Assembly: GCA_017619275.1 (NCBI GenBank) | Contig: JAFZSR010000058.1 | Span: 1-64,000 of the forward strand | DNA from: Prevotella sp. | GTDB taxonomy: Bacteria > Bacteroidota > Bacteroidia > Bacteroidales > Bacteroidaceae | Reading direction: 5' to 3' | Length of the DNA: 64,000 bases | Part shown: one piece after another, positions 36,701 to 45,700 of the stretch | Layout: each line of letters opens with the position of its first letter | Numbering within the stretch: the stretch's first letter is position 1 | The notes under the pieces: generated by a model | Database searches by the model: none | Told to the model about the DNA's origin: nothing | What the model saw: the letters and a program-made list of their open reading frames with translations, nothing else | Translations under genes and position numbers: made by a program

Positions 36701-37177
36701 GGCGATACGCTTATGAAGGCAAAGACCTTCAACCTGGGCGGAGGACTGGTGCTGCAACAAGGCTCTACAGTGGAGATTCCGCTCTCTGTGAGCGGTGGTT
36801 TCGCCCAGTGCAACAAGCTCAAGGTGAAGGGCTCCTTCAACGTCAATGGTGCCGTGCTCAGCCTCGACATGACCGAGGCACAGCAGATTCCCTCCGACAA
36901 ATCGTTCACTGTGTTCAACCTCAGCGAGGCCACCGTGAGCGGGACGGGCTTTGCAGCCATAGAGCCTGAGCGGCCTTCGCCCACACAGGTGTGGGACACC
37001 AGCGAACTGCTCACCACTGGCCGCCTCTATGTGCGCGATGCCGAAAGCGCCGCCGTGGGCAGCATCTACATCGACGCCAAGGACGACGCTCCCGCCTACG
37101 ATATCGGCGGCAACCCCGCCCTTCCCACGAGGCCAGGCATCTATATCCAGAGTGGCAAGAAAATTGTGAAGAAATAA
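33776..37177 (+). CDS. Pectate lyase (PL1-like) with FN3, autotransporter-type repeats and T9SS-like tail
   Basis: A 1133-residue exported protein. After the signal peptide (ending NAQ), residues 20-430 form a right-handed beta-helix of pectate lyase type (AFPGAQGWGRFATGGRGG; ILVV-like strands; MIFDHCSFAWGRDE). Residues about 440-520 resemble an FN3 domain. The large C-terminal part contains passenger-type repeats such as NGTLTLLTKNTYTGATVLHG and SGTWRLTGVNPYRGTTTVSG, usually seen in autotransporters. It ends GIYIQSGKKIVKK, a short type IX sorting signal. It likely acts on pectin at the cell surface together with the PL11 enzyme encoded 12 bases upstream. Confidence 0.82.
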   Translation: MKYLVFNILLLFASLTANAQQLAFPGAQGWGRFATGGRGGSVYHVTNLNDSGTGSLRDAVSQPNRIIVFDVAGVIRINSRMTFKNNLYVAGQTAPGEGITVYGNGVSFSGATNTIVRYMRFRMGMGGDSGKDCAGIANGTNMIFDHCSFAWGRDETFSINPDGKGTTPQDITLQYCIVGQGLMDHSAGGLMQADHVSLIGNLLCDNATRNFKVKGTNQYANNIVYNWKNGAYIMGGDSEGKSYVNIQSNLFINGPAVGGAAFTGGNSDFHCYGDDNWQDSNRDGLFNPQIVTDYNAATREQQPYAYPTLQLLDGRTLLDTNLPTVGASLPYRDYTDCYMADEVMSYGKSGALISNENSLPYGIPSTWNVWKGQKPTDTDGDGMPDEWEQANGTNSAQADAMVIADNGYANIENYINSISRDNRQYFLRPPLMLILQASTPTTMTLAWTDYTDDEQGFSVEIEQDGAFHEVKRTAANVRQCTINQGLQPATTYKVRMRAFDGDNYSAYTNVLEAKTRPEQTDIIDCDAFVGDNDANWLIEPETDETITLDTQVEKQAVVVRGQANVTIDGNGGIGGTASLNKAGNGTLTLLTKNTYTGATVLHGGELHFNTIANGGQPSALGASQEFAQNWIMDGGAYVYTGADATTNRSARLLNDTELCIDHAALTFQDGTNATAFEGEGDLIINGGGQLNVAANNLFQFKGDLVLRGSNIYLSTAEIAKQGIGKASRLVMRGGTLSTNGENAGYETYSFPIYVPDGNESVPVFAPHRNCYIDCTVTGTGTLQLDIPYLREYIRGNWQGFRGRLIANGVNPKSSEGSLLLVNSANTDLPSTAVTLKGSARLCAWATNGTFEVGGLSGARGTYLMGCSKNTKDFQCTWQVGMANTDEQFNGIINNWDCSGADRGGTVAIEKRGSGTWRLTGVNPYRGTTTVSGGTLVVNGTHDGTGAVTVKSGATLAGEGTLAGRVTIMKGATIHAGDTLMKAKTFNLGGGLVLQQGSTVEIPLSVSGGFAQCNKLKVKGSFNVNGAVLSLDMTEAQQIPSDKSFTVFNLSEATVSGTGFAAIEPERPSPTQVWDTSELLTTGRLYVRDAESAAVGSIYIDAKDDAPAYDIGGNPALPTRPGIYIQSGKKIVKK

Positions 37178-37199
37178 CTCCTCCTTATAAATATAAATA

Positions 37200-38021
37200 A
37201 TGAAGCAATACCTCACACTGCTCGACCGCATCCTGCGCGAGGGCAGTCCCAAAGGCGACCGCACGGGCACTGGCACCCTAAGCATCTTTGGCACACAGAG
37301 CCGCTACGACCTGCAACAGGGTTTCCCCCTGCTCACCACGAAGAAGCTCCACCTAAAATCCATCATCTACGAATTGCTGTGGTTCCTGCAGGGCGACACC
37401 AACGTGCGTTATCTGCAAGAGCACGGCGTGCGCATCTGGAACGAGTGGGCCGATGCCGATGGCGAGCTGGGACCCGTCTATGGCCACCAGTGGCGCTCTT
37501 GGCCCGACTACCAAGGCGGCACCATCGACCAGATAAGCCAAGTCATCGACCAGCTGAAGCACAACCCCGACTCGCGCCGCATGATTGTGTCGGCATGGAA
37601 CGTGGCCGAGGTGAACCAGATGGCACTGCCTCCCTGCCACACCATTTTCCAGTTCTACACATCCCCCTGCCCCGCCGGTGAAGCCGATGGCAAGCGCCGG
37701 CTGTCGCTGCAGCTCTATCAGCGCTCGGCCGATACCTTCCTCGGCGTGCCCTTCAACATCGCCTCGTATGCACTGCTCACCATGATGATGGCACAGGTGT
37801 GCGACATGGTGCCCGGCGAGTTCATCCACACCACGGGCGACACCCATCTCTACGTGAACCACCTCGACCAGGCACGTCTGCAACTCACCCGTGAGCCGCG
37901 CCCCCTGCCCACCATGCGCATCAATCCCGACGTGACCGACATCTTCTCTTTCCAATACGACGATTTCCAACTGGAGAACTACAACCCCTGGCCACACATC
38001 AAGGCCGAGGTGTCAGTATAA
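37200..38021 (+). CDS. thyA: Thymidylate synthase
   Basis: A 273-residue ThyA that methylates dUMP to dTMP with methylene-tetrahydrofolate. The nucleophile Cys lies in [12 protein letters not shown] near residue 150. The dUMP-binding [10 protein letters not shown] and the folate/dUMP residues in [10 protein letters not shown] and HLYVNHLDQ are intact. It is 11 bases ahead of folA, which regenerates the folate it oxidises. Confidence 0.97.
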   Translation: MKQYLTLLDRILREGSPKGDRTGTGTLSIFGTQSRYDLQQGFPLLTTKKLHLKSIIYELLWFLQGDTNVRYLQEHGVRIWNEWADADGELGPVYGHQWRSWPDYQGGTIDQISQVIDQLKHNPDSRRMIVSAWNVAEVNQMALPPCHTIFQFYTSPCPAGEADGKRRLSLQLYQRSADTFLGVPFNIASYALLTMMMAQVCDMVPGEFIHTTGDTHLYVNHLDQARLQLTREPRPLPTMRINPDVTDIFSFQYDDFQLENYNPWPHIKAEVSV

Positions 38022-38032
38022 GCACAGACAGA

Positions 38033-38545
38033 ATGATAACGATGATAGCCGCCGTGGCCCGCAACAGGGCCATCGGCATCGACAACAAGCTGATTTACTG
38101 GTTGCCCAACGACCTGAAGCGCTTCCGCCAGCTCACCACGGGGCATACCATCCTGATGGGGCGCAAGACTTTCGACAGTCTGCCCAAGGGAGCGCTCCCC
38201 AACAGGCGCAACTGTGTGTTGACGCGCAGCCAGAAGCAACTGCCCGGATGCGAGTGCTTCGCCACATGGGCCGACTTTGAGGCCTCGTGCCAGCCCGACG
38301 AAGAAGTATTCATCATAGGCGGGGCAAGCCTCTACCGCCAGCTCATAGGCAAGGCCGACCGCCTCTGTCTGACTGAGGTTGACGACACCCCAGCCCATGC
38401 CGACACTTTCTTTCCCGACTACAGCACAGGATGGAAAGAGTCGTGTCGCGAAGACCACAAAGCCGACGAAAAGCACAGCCATGACTATGCTTTCGTCGAC
38501 TATATAAGGGAAGAACCTCTACCCTGCACAGAAGGTAGAGAATAA
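38033..38545 (+). CDS. folA: Dihydrofolate reductase
   Basis: A 170-residue DHFR that reduces dihydrofolate with NADPH. Visible are IAAVARNRAIGIDNKLIYWL (substrate loop), PNDLKRF with the conserved acidic residue, TILMGRKTFDSLP (NADPH), and EEVFIIGGASLYRQL. It shares an mRNA with thyA. It converges on the minus-strand Lrp gene with only six bases between stops, leaving no room for separate terminators. Confidence 0.96.
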   Translation: MITMIAAVARNRAIGIDNKLIYWLPNDLKRFRQLTTGHTILMGRKTFDSLPKGALPNRRNCVLTRSQKQLPGCECFATWADFEASCQPDEEVFIIGGASLYRQLIGKADRLCLTEVDDTPAHADTFFPDYSTGWKESCREDHKADEKHSHDYAFVDYIREEPLPCTEGRE

Positions 38546-38551
38546 ACAAGT

Positions 38552-39031
38552 TTACTCTTTTATTACCTCATTCTCCAGCACAGGCAGCCGTCGGTCGATG
38601 GCTGCGTGGAAGGAGATGATGCTCTCGCTACGAGCGAGGCCCATGGGCTGCAGCTGGTCGTGGATGATGTCGAGCAGGTGGTGGTTGTTCAGGGCGTAGA
38701 TTTTGATGAAAAGGTCGTAGTTGCCCGTGGTGTAGTGACACTCCACCACTTCGGGCATCAGCTTCAGTTTCTCCACCACCTCATCGAAGGTCTCCGGGTT
38801 CTTCAGGTTCAGTCCTATGAAAGCACAGGTCTGGTAGCCCATCTTCTCCGGGTCGATGACGAACTGCGACCCCTTCAGCACGCCGGACTGGGTCAGTTTC
38901 TGAATACGCTGGTGGATAGCGGCTCCGCTCACATCGCATGCACGTGCCACCTCTAAGAAAGGAACGCGGGCATCGTCGGAGACCATTTTCAAGATTTGCC
39001 TGTCAAGGCGGTCAAGTTTTACGTTTGCCAT
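38552..39031 (-). CDS. Lrp/AsnC-family transcriptional regulator
   Basis: A 159-residue regulator. The N-terminal helix-turn-helix is seen in DRQILKMVSDDARVPFLEVA then CDVSGAAIHQRIQKLTQSG. The C-terminal RAM ligand domain includes VVECHYTTGNYDLFIKIYA. The effector, probably an amino acid, is not evident. It begins 12 bases after an exbD gene and may be carried on the ExbB/ExbD transcript. Confidence 0.92.
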   Translation of the reverse strand: MANVKLDRLDRQILKMVSDDARVPFLEVARACDVSGAAIHQRIQKLTQSGVLKGSQFVIDPEKMGYQTCAFIGLNLKNPETFDEVVEKLKLMPEVVECHYTTGNYDLFIKIYALNNHHLLDIIHDQLQPMGLARSESIISFHAAIDRRLPVLENEVIKE

Positions 39032-39043
39032 GATTGATGATTT

Positions 39044-39514
39044 TTATTTATTGGTTTGATTCTTTTCTGTGGCTGAATAGCTGATTCTGAGCGCAAAACT
39101 CTGCTGCAGCTGCTGCTTGATGTCGCTGATGACGCCCATGGGCACGTCGCGGTCGGCCTTGATGCTCACGGTCATGCGAGCCTGGTCGTCGGCATTCATG
39201 CGCGAGCGCTCTTCCTCCACGAAGTCTTTGATGTCGTCGAGCGTGGCAATCTCATTGTTCAACTGAATGCAGAACTCGTCGCTTCCTTTTTGCGGCCGTC
39301 CCACGTAGATGTCGACAATGCTGGCCTTGTGCCCCAGCTTCTTTATTTCCGTTCCTTCGGGCACCACGTAGCTCACCTTCAGATCCACCTGCCTCATGTG
39401 GGTGACAATCATGAAGAAGAAGAGCACGGTGAAGATGAGGTCGGGCAGCGATGCCATGTTCAGCTGTGGCACCTCCCGCTCGTCATCATTGCGTCCAAAG
39501 AGTCGATTTCTCAT
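39044..39514 (-). CDS. ExbD/TolR-family protein (second copy)
   Basis: A 156-residue inner-membrane protein. It has a short cytoplasmic N-terminus, one helix (LPDLIFTVLFFFMIVTHM) with the conserved Asp that carries protons, and a periplasmic domain ending in SIKADRDVPMGVISDIKQQL. With ExbB it energises TonB-dependent outer-membrane transport. It differs strongly from the other ExbD encoded upstream, so the pair may form mixed complexes. Confidence 0.88.
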   Translation of the reverse strand: MRNRLFGRNDDEREVPQLNMASLPDLIFTVLFFFMIVTHMRQVDLKVSYVVPEGTEIKKLGHKASIVDIYVGRPQKGSDEFCIQLNNEIATLDDIKDFVEEERSRMNADDQARMTVSIKADRDVPMGVISDIKQQLQQSFALRISYSATEKNQTNK

Positions 39515-39533
39515 TTATCTATCTTCTTTTTTT

Positions 39534-39592
39534 GAACTAGCCAGACTAGATAAACTAGCCAGACTAGATATACTAGCCATACTAGTCTTTCG
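39534..39592. repeat. Tandem 18-bp repeat ACTAGCCAGACTAGATAA
   Basis: Three tandem units, the last with changes, fill the gap between two exbD genes. The stop codon of the upstream exbD gene (AAAGAC-TAG) is supplied by the repeat. Internal CTAG palindromes are frequent, a tetranucleotide usually avoided in bacterial genomes. Confidence 0.85.
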
Positions 39593-40163
39593 CAGGCTCC
39601 ACGCGCTCGCTAATCCTTTGGGGATAGACCATGATGATGGCCTCTTGCTCCTGCTGGCTGCATTTGTCGTAGTTGTGGCCGAAGCGATGCAGCGCCAGCT
39701 CATTGCGCAGTCGGTTATATCCCTTCACGATGGCGTTTTGCATGTCGAAGTAGGCCTCGTAGGTGGCCAGTCGGTCGGCCTCGATGGTAATCACATGTCG
39801 GTCGCTCACCCGGCATCGTCCCATCAGGTTCACCTCTCTTTCGCTTTTCTCGGGCAGATTGGGGTCGTCAGTGCTGTTGGCCACGAAGTCGGCCACGCGC
39901 TGTGCCAGCTGGTCGATGGCGATGGGTTCGTCGTTGCACGTCAGCTGGTTGTCGGCGTCGAGCCGCAACTCCATCACGTTGCGCTGCTTCACCTCCACCT
40001 CCTGCTGCTCGGTGTTGTCTTCCGGCGGCGGCAGTTGCCGGGTCATGCCCTTATCAGGGTCCATCGACGACGTGACGAGGAAGAACACCAACAGCATGAA
40101 CGAAATGTCGGCTGTCGATGTGGTATTCAGTATGGGCACCTCCTTGCGTCGTCTATTGATCAT
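39582..40163 (-). CDS. ExbD/TolR-family protein (first copy)
   Basis: A 193-residue protein beginning MINRRRKEVPILNTTSTADI followed by the helix SFMLLVFFLVTSSM with the proton-carrying Asp. The periplasmic part is longer than usual and ends YPQRISERVEPAKD. A much longer upstream reading frame overlaps the preceding gene; the start at 40163 forms a four-base overlap (ATGA) with it. Confidence 0.87.
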   Translation of the reverse strand: MINRRRKEVPILNTTSTADISFMLLVFFLVTSSMDPDKGMTRQLPPPEDNTEQQEVEVKQRNVMELRLDADNQLTCNDEPIAIDQLAQRVADFVANSTDDPNLPEKSEREVNLMGRCRVSDRHVITIEADRLATYEAYFDMQNAIVKGYNRLRNELALHRFGHNYDKCSQQEQEAIIMVYPQRISERVEPAKD

Positions 40164-40540
40164 TTTTTCTTTTTCAATGTTTCGTTTATCTGGCTGATGG
40201 CCACACATACAGCCGTCAACACCAACAACACCAGGGCTGAATAGATGAACATGTCGCTGGTGCGCAGCCAGAAGGCATCGGTATATTCCTTGCCGTTCAC
40301 GCTCAATGGGCGAGTACTGCCCAAGAGCCATGCCACAGCCATCACCACCACCAGACAGGCTGCCGACGCCCAAGCAGTGAACGTTGAACGTTGAACGTTG
40401 AACGATGAACGTTGAGTGTTGAGCGTTGAACGTCGCCACCCTCTAATGACCGACCAAGCCACAGTCCCCACGGCTACGGCCAGCAGCAGATAGAGCGTGC
40501 CCAGCACAATGTTAACAAATAGCGGCGATTCGTAATTCAT
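40160..40540 (-). CDS. Small membrane protein of ExbB/ExbD operon carrying repeat-encoded insert
   Basis: A 126-residue protein with three hydrophobic segments (VLGTLYLLLAVAVGTVAWSV; ASAACLVVVMAVAWLL; MFIYSALVLLVLTAVCVAI). It is found between exbB and exbD in Bacteroidota operons and has no assigned role. Residues 37-55, STLNTQRSSFNVQRSTFTAW, are encoded by word repeat A and fall in the loop between the first two helices. The gene may tolerate length changes there. Confidence 0.75.
   Translation of the reverse strand: MNYESPLFVNIVLGTLYLLLAVAVGTVAWSVIRGWRRSTLNTQRSSFNVQRSTFTAWASAACLVVVMAVAWLLGSTRPLSVNGKEYTDAFWLRTSDMFIYSALVLLVLTAVCVAISQINETLKKKK
40377..40434. repeat. Word repeat A, copy 5, inside membrane protein gene
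   Basis: Seven units of GTTGAAC with late variants (GTTGAGT, GTTGAGC). On the coding (minus) strand they read in frame as repeats of the type FNVQRST. Confidence 0.88.
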
Positions 40541-40556
40541 ATCATAACATCAATTT

Positions 40557-40603
40557 CTCAATGTTCAATGGTCAATGTTCAATGGTCAATGGTCAATGCT
40601 CAT
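40557..40603. repeat. Word repeat A, copy 6, at exbB stop codon
   Basis: Five to six units of GTTCAATG/GTCAATG. The exbB reading frame runs into it and takes its last codons (MSIDH) and TGA stop from the repeat. Confidence 0.85.
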
Positions 40604-41461
40604 CGTTCTTTTCTTCTTCATCAGGATGTCGAGCAGGTCGATGGCGGCCTCCTCCATCTGAGTGGTCAGCCGTTCAATCTTGTTGAGAATGTAGTTGTAG
40701 AACAGCTGCAGCACCAGCGCCACGATGATGCCGAAGATGGTGGTGATGAGCGCCACCTTCATGCCCTCGGCCACGATTTTGGGGCTGATGTCGCCAGCCT
40801 CTTGCATACGGTCGAAAGCAATCACCATGCCGATCACCGTTCCCAGGAATCCCAGCGACGGAGCGATGGCAATCATCAGCCTGATCCACGAGCAGCCTTT
40901 CTCCAGGTTGCCACTTTGCACGGTTCCATAGCTCACGATGGAACGCTCAACGGTGGCCAAGTCCTCATGGGCGTGCATCAGTCCTTGGTAGCAGATGCTG
41001 GCCACGGGACCACGCGTGTTTCGACACACGGTCTTGGCTCCCTCCAGGTCGTCCTTCTCCACATGCTTCTCGATGTCGGCCAGCAACCGCTTGGCGTTCA
41101 CCTCGGCCAACGTCAGGTAAATGATGCGCTCGATGCAGAGCACCAATCCTATCACCAGTGCAAGGGCTACCAGCGACATGAATCCTGCCGAGCCCTCCAC
41201 AAACTTTGTCTTCAGCTTTTCGTGCAGACTGTCGCCCTGGGCCATGGCTTGCAGGGCGTCGATGTCTTCCTCGCCTATTATTTGCTCCACGGTGGGCATG
41301 CCCGCTGAATCAGTATCCGATGAGTCGACCTGCTGGGCATCCATCACGACGGCGGGAGCCGATGGCTCAGCAGCTGCAGGTTCGCCCTGGGCAAAAGCTA
41401 AGCCTTGCCCCAAGACAAAGGTCAGGGCAAAAGCGACTATTATTTTTCGAAGAATAGACAA
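40586..41461 (-). CDS. ExbB/TolQ/MotA-family proton channel protein
   Basis: A 291-residue protein with signal-like N-terminus (FALTFVLGQGLAFAQ), an Ala/Pro/acidic periplasmic stretch, and three membrane helices in ExbB arrangement. The signature SLGFLGTVIGMVIAFDRM and the third helix ALITTIFGIIVALVLQLF are intact. It leads the operon exbB, membrane protein, exbD, exbD and probably lrp. No tonB gene is in the window. The last residues come from word repeat A. Confidence 0.9.
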   Translation of the reverse strand: MSILRKIIVAFALTFVLGQGLAFAQGEPAAAEPSAPAVVMDAQQVDSSDTDSAGMPTVEQIIGEEDIDALQAMAQGDSLHEKLKTKFVEGSAGFMSLVALALVIGLVLCIERIIYLTLAEVNAKRLLADIEKHVEKDDLEGAKTVCRNTRGPVASICYQGLMHAHEDLATVERSIVSYGTVQSGNLEKGCSWIRLMIAIAPSLGFLGTVIGMVIAFDRMQEAGDISPKIVAEGMKVALITTIFGIIVALVLQLFYNYILNKIERLTTQMEEAAIDLLDILMKKKRTMSIDH

Positions 41462-41490
41462 AATGTTTCGATTTTAAATGTTTCAGCATG

Positions 41491-41498
41491 CAAAAGTA
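41491..41498 (-). promoter_or_regulatory. -7 box, exbB operon
   Basis: TACTTTTG, 29 bases before the exbB ATG. It is divergent from the efflux operon box at 41574. Confidence 0.65.
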
Positions 41499-41573
41499 CA
41501 CAAAATAAAACAATCGGGCAAAAATTATATACTTTTTTTGCAATTATCCTTTGTTTTACGCTCCACTTTTCGT

Positions 41574-41581
41574 AACTTTGC
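41574..41581 (+). promoter_or_regulatory. -7 box, RND efflux operon
   Basis: TAACTTTG, 24 bases before the ATG at 41606. Confidence 0.8.
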
Positions 41582-41605
41582 CGTCTGAACTGGACAAAAC
41601 AAATC

Positions 41606-42712
41606 ATGAAGAGTAAAAAAGCACCGTTTTTTATTACACTTGTGGCTTTTCTGCTGACCGTTTCCTGTGGTGAGGAGAAAAAGGAATCGCATGATGCTGC
41701 CCACTACAAGACCATGGTGGTGGAGCGCAAGGACATGACACTCACCCAGCAGTATAGCGCCCATTTGACTGGTAGGCAGATTGTGGAGATTCGTCCACAG
41801 GTGACAGGAAACATCATTCGCATTTGTACGGGCGAGGGTATGGCCGTCAAGAAGGGCCAGACCTTGTTCATCATCGACCAGACTCCTTTCCAGGCGGCGC
41901 TGGAGGTGGCCATCGCCAACCGAAAGAGTGCCGAAGCCAAGCTGGCTACAGCCAAGATGAACTTGGAGAACGAGACCCTGCTGAAGGAGGGAAACGTGGT
42001 GAGCGACTTCAGTGTGCAGACCTACCGCAACACGCTTCTTGAGGCCGAGGCGGCACTGGCCCAAGCCAAGGCGCAGGAGAAGAACGCCCGCTGGCAACTG
42101 TCGTGTACGGAGGTGAAGAGTCCCGTGAACGGTGTGGCCTCGATGATTCCTTGGCACGTGGGGGCGCTCGTGAGCAGTAATATCAGCGAGCCCCTGGTCA
42201 CGGTGGCCGACGACAGCGAGATGTACGCCTACTTCTCGGTTTCCGAGCGTTTTGCCCTCGACTTGATGAACCGTTATGGCTCTAACGACCACTTCATCCA
42301 CCAGGCCCCTCCCGTCAAGCTCAAGCTGGCCAGTGGTGCCGAATATAGTCTCGAGGGGCACATCAATGCCGTGAGCGGAACGGTTGACGCTTCGACGGGT
42401 GCCATTGCGATGCGGGCCGTTTTCCCCAACCCCGAACATCTGCTGCGCGACGGAGGAAGTGCCACCATTGTGGTTCCCACCCAGCGCCAACAGTGCATAG
42501 TGATACCACAAGAGGCTACTTACGAATTGCAGAACCGATCGTTTGTTTATCGAGTGGTCAACGGCAAGACAAAGGCCACTGCCATCGAACTCTTCAAGCA
42601 GAACAATGGCAGCGAGTATGTCGTTGAACAAGGGCTCAACGCTGGCGACACCATCATTGCCGAGGGCGCCGGACTGCTGAGAGAAGGAATTGAAGTGAAG
42701 AGTGAAGAGTAA
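41606..42712 (+). CDS. RND efflux periplasmic adaptor (membrane fusion) lipoprotein
   Basis: A 368-residue AcrA/MexA-type adaptor bridging an RND pump to an outer-membrane channel. It has a lipoprotein-like signal (FLLTVSCGEE), a lipoyl half-motif (VRPQVTGNI-type, here EIRPQVTGNIIRICTGEGMA), a coiled hairpin around residues 95-150, the second lipoyl half (TEVKSPVNGVASM) and a beta-barrel. The final codons (EVKSEE and TAA) are written in GAGTGAAGAGT micro repeats that continue past the stop. Confidence 0.9.
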   Translation: MKSKKAPFFITLVAFLLTVSCGEEKKESHDAAHYKTMVVERKDMTLTQQYSAHLTGRQIVEIRPQVTGNIIRICTGEGMAVKKGQTLFIIDQTPFQAALEVAIANRKSAEAKLATAKMNLENETLLKEGNVVSDFSVQTYRNTLLEAEAALAQAKAQEKNARWQLSCTEVKSPVNGVASMIPWHVGALVSSNISEPLVTVADDSEMYAYFSVSERFALDLMNRYGSNDHFIHQAPPVKLKLASGAEYSLEGHINAVSGTVDASTGAIAMRAVFPNPEHLLRDGGSATIVVPTQRQQCIVIPQEATYELQNRSFVYRVVNGKTKATAIELFKQNNGSEYVVEQGLNAGDTIIAEGAGLLREGIEVKSEE

Positions 42713-42724
42713 AGAGTGAAGAAT
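42693..42724. repeat. GAGTGAAGAGT micro repeat at adaptor stop codon
   Basis: Units GAAGTGAAGAGTGAAGAGTA and AAGAGTGAAGAA; the TAA stop lies inside. Confidence 0.65.
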
Positions 42725-42769
42725 TTGCTACCGCAAGAATCGTAAGTAACAGCAAAAAGAACAACCGTC

Positions 42770-45700
42770 GTGAACGTTAAGACATTTATTGACAGGCCGA
42801 TATTGGCTGGAGTGATTTCGGTGCTGATGGTGCTGGTGGGTATCATCGGACTGAGCCGTCTGGCACTGGAGCAGTTCCCCGAGATTGCACCCCCCACCGT
42901 ACGTGTCAATGCTAGCTACACCGGCGCCAACGCCGAGACGGTGCAGAAGAGTGTGGTGGTGCCCCTCGAGGAAGCCATCAACGGTGTGGAAGGCATGATG
43001 TATATGACTTCAAACGCCTCAAACAACGGCACTGCCTCCATCGGCATCTTCTTCCGTCAGGGCATCGACCCCGATATGGCCATGGTGAACGTGCAGAACC
43101 GTGCGGCCGCCGTGCAGGGCCGACTGCCCAGCGACGTGGTGAAGAGCGGACTCACCGTGCGCAAGCGCCAGACATCGAACATCAAGCAGATAGCCGTCTA
43201 CAGCCCCGACAGCACCTTCGACCGCGCCTTCCTGGCCAACTACACCAAGATAAACATTGAACCCCGACTGAGCCGTATTCCCGGAGTTGGCGAGGTGAAC
43301 GTGATGGGCGCCGACTACTCGATGAGGATTTGGCTCGACCCGCTGAAGATGGCCCGCTACGGGCTCACACCCGCCGACATCTCGAAGGTGCTCGACGAGC
43401 AGAACGTGGAGGTGGCAACGGGCACGCTGGGAGCCGAGAGCCAGAACACCTTCCAATATGTGCTGAAATACCGAGGACGCTACGAGGAGGAGCAGGGCTA
43501 CGAGCAGATGGTGATACGCGCTCTGCCCGATGGCAACGTGCTGCGCATAGGCGACATTGCCAAAGTGGAGCTGGGCTCGCAAAACTATAACATCATTGGC
43601 GAGACCAATGGCCGCCCAGGCGTGAACATCAGCATCAACCAGGTGGCAGGCTCCAACGCCAACGAAATCATCAAGGAGATCGACCGCGAGGTGGAAGAAA
43701 TACGCCAGTCGTTGCCGCCAGGCATGGCCATCGAGGACATCGAATCGAAGAAAGACTTCCTCGACGCCTCCATCACCAGCGTGCTCAAAACGTTGTTCGA
43801 AGCGCTGATACTGGTCATCTTGGTGGTTTTCCTCTTTCTGCAGAGCTGGAGGGCCACCATCATCCCCGCCGTGGCCATCATGGTATCGCTCATCGCAACG
43901 CTGGCCGTCATCTATGCCATCGGCTTCTCGCTCAACATGCTCACGCTCTTTGCCCTTGTGCTGGTCATCGGTACGGTGGTCGACGACGCCATTGTGGTGG
44001 TCGAGGCGGTGCAGGCCAAGATGGACGAGACAGCCCCCCAGCAGCTCCCGCACAACGAAGGGGCCGGAAAGGGGCTCGTGGTTGATGCCATGCACGGCAT
44101 CACATCGGCACTCGTCACCACCACGCTCGTCTTCATGGCGGTGTTCGTGCCGGTGTGCTTCATTGGCGGCGTGACAGGCACTTTCTACACACAGTTTGGA
44201 CTCACCATGGCCATCGCCGTGGGCATCTCGCTCTTCAACGCCCTTACCCTCTCGCCTGCCCTTTGCGCACTCATCATGAAGAAGAACCAGGAGAAGACAA
44301 AGGGTTTCCACGCCCGCTTCTATACCGGTTTCCGCGCGCTCACCGAGCACTACAAGCGTGCCGTATCCCGAATCATTCCCTTCCGCTGGCTCGCTTTTGT
44401 CATGGTGGCCATAGCTATCGTCGGCTTAGGCTGGATGATGCGCACCACCAAGACAGGACTCGTGCCCAACGAGGACATGGGCACCGTGTTCATCAACGTT
44501 CAGGCATCGCCAGGCAGCAGTCTGCAGCAAACCTATCACATCCTGAAAGAGGTGGAGGAGCGCATCAAAGACCTGCCCCAGCTGCGCATCTACTCGCTCA
44601 TCGCCGGCAACAGTAACAACTTCGAGCAGTCATCGTCGAACGGTAACTTCACCTTGAAACTGAAGAATTGGAACGAGCGAAAAGGCAAGGGCGACGACGT
44701 GCAGAGCCTGGTGGAAGAGATCTACCGCCACACGGCCGACATTGCCAACGCCAAGATACAGGTGAACACCCAGAACATGCTGCCAGGCTTCGGGCGCATC
44801 AATGGATTTGAGGTGCACGTGCAGGACAAGCATGGCGGTACCATCGACGAGCTGCTCACACAAACCAACCGTCTGATTGCAGCCCTGAACGAGCGCCCCG
44901 AGATTGGCAGGGCCTTCACCAACTTCTCGCTCAAATATCCGCAGTATCGTATCGAGGTCGATGCCGCCCTCTGCAAGCGGCGCGGCGTGTCGCCCAGCGA
45001 TGTGCTCGCCGCCCTGGGCGGCTATATCGGAGGCTCGTATGCATCCAATTTCGTGCGGTTCACCAAGCTCTACCGTGTCATGGTGCAAGCCTCGCCCGAA
45101 TACCGACTCGACACGGAGTCGCTCAACAATATCTTCGTCAGAACCAGCAGCGGCGAGATGTCGCCCATCAGCCAGTATGTCACGTTGACGCGCATCTATG
45201 GCTCCGAGACGCTGTCGCGCTTCAACCTCTTCCCATCCATCAACGTGGGAGGCACCGCTGCCGAGGGCTACAGCAGCGGCCAGGCCATAGAGGCCATTCG
45301 CCAGACGGCAGCCGAGGTGCTGCCCGAGGGCTACGGCTACGAGTTTGGCGGAATGACCCGCGAGGAAGCCTCGTCGCAGAACACATCCACATTGGTGTTC
45401 GTCATCTGCATCATCTTCATCTACCTCATCCTCTGCGCCCTCTACGAGAGCTTGTTCATACCGCTGGCCGTCATCCTGAGTGTACCCTTCGGACTGGCGG
45501 GGTCGTTCATCTTCGCCCAACTGTGGGGGCTTGAAAACAACATCTATATGCAGACGGGACTCATCATGCTCATCGGTTTGCTCTCGAAGACGGCCATCCT
45601 GCTCACCGAGTATGCCAGCGCCCGCCGTCGTCAGGGCATGGGCATCGTGGCTGCTGCGCTCGACGCTGCCGCCGTCCGTCTGCGTCCCATCCTCATGACG

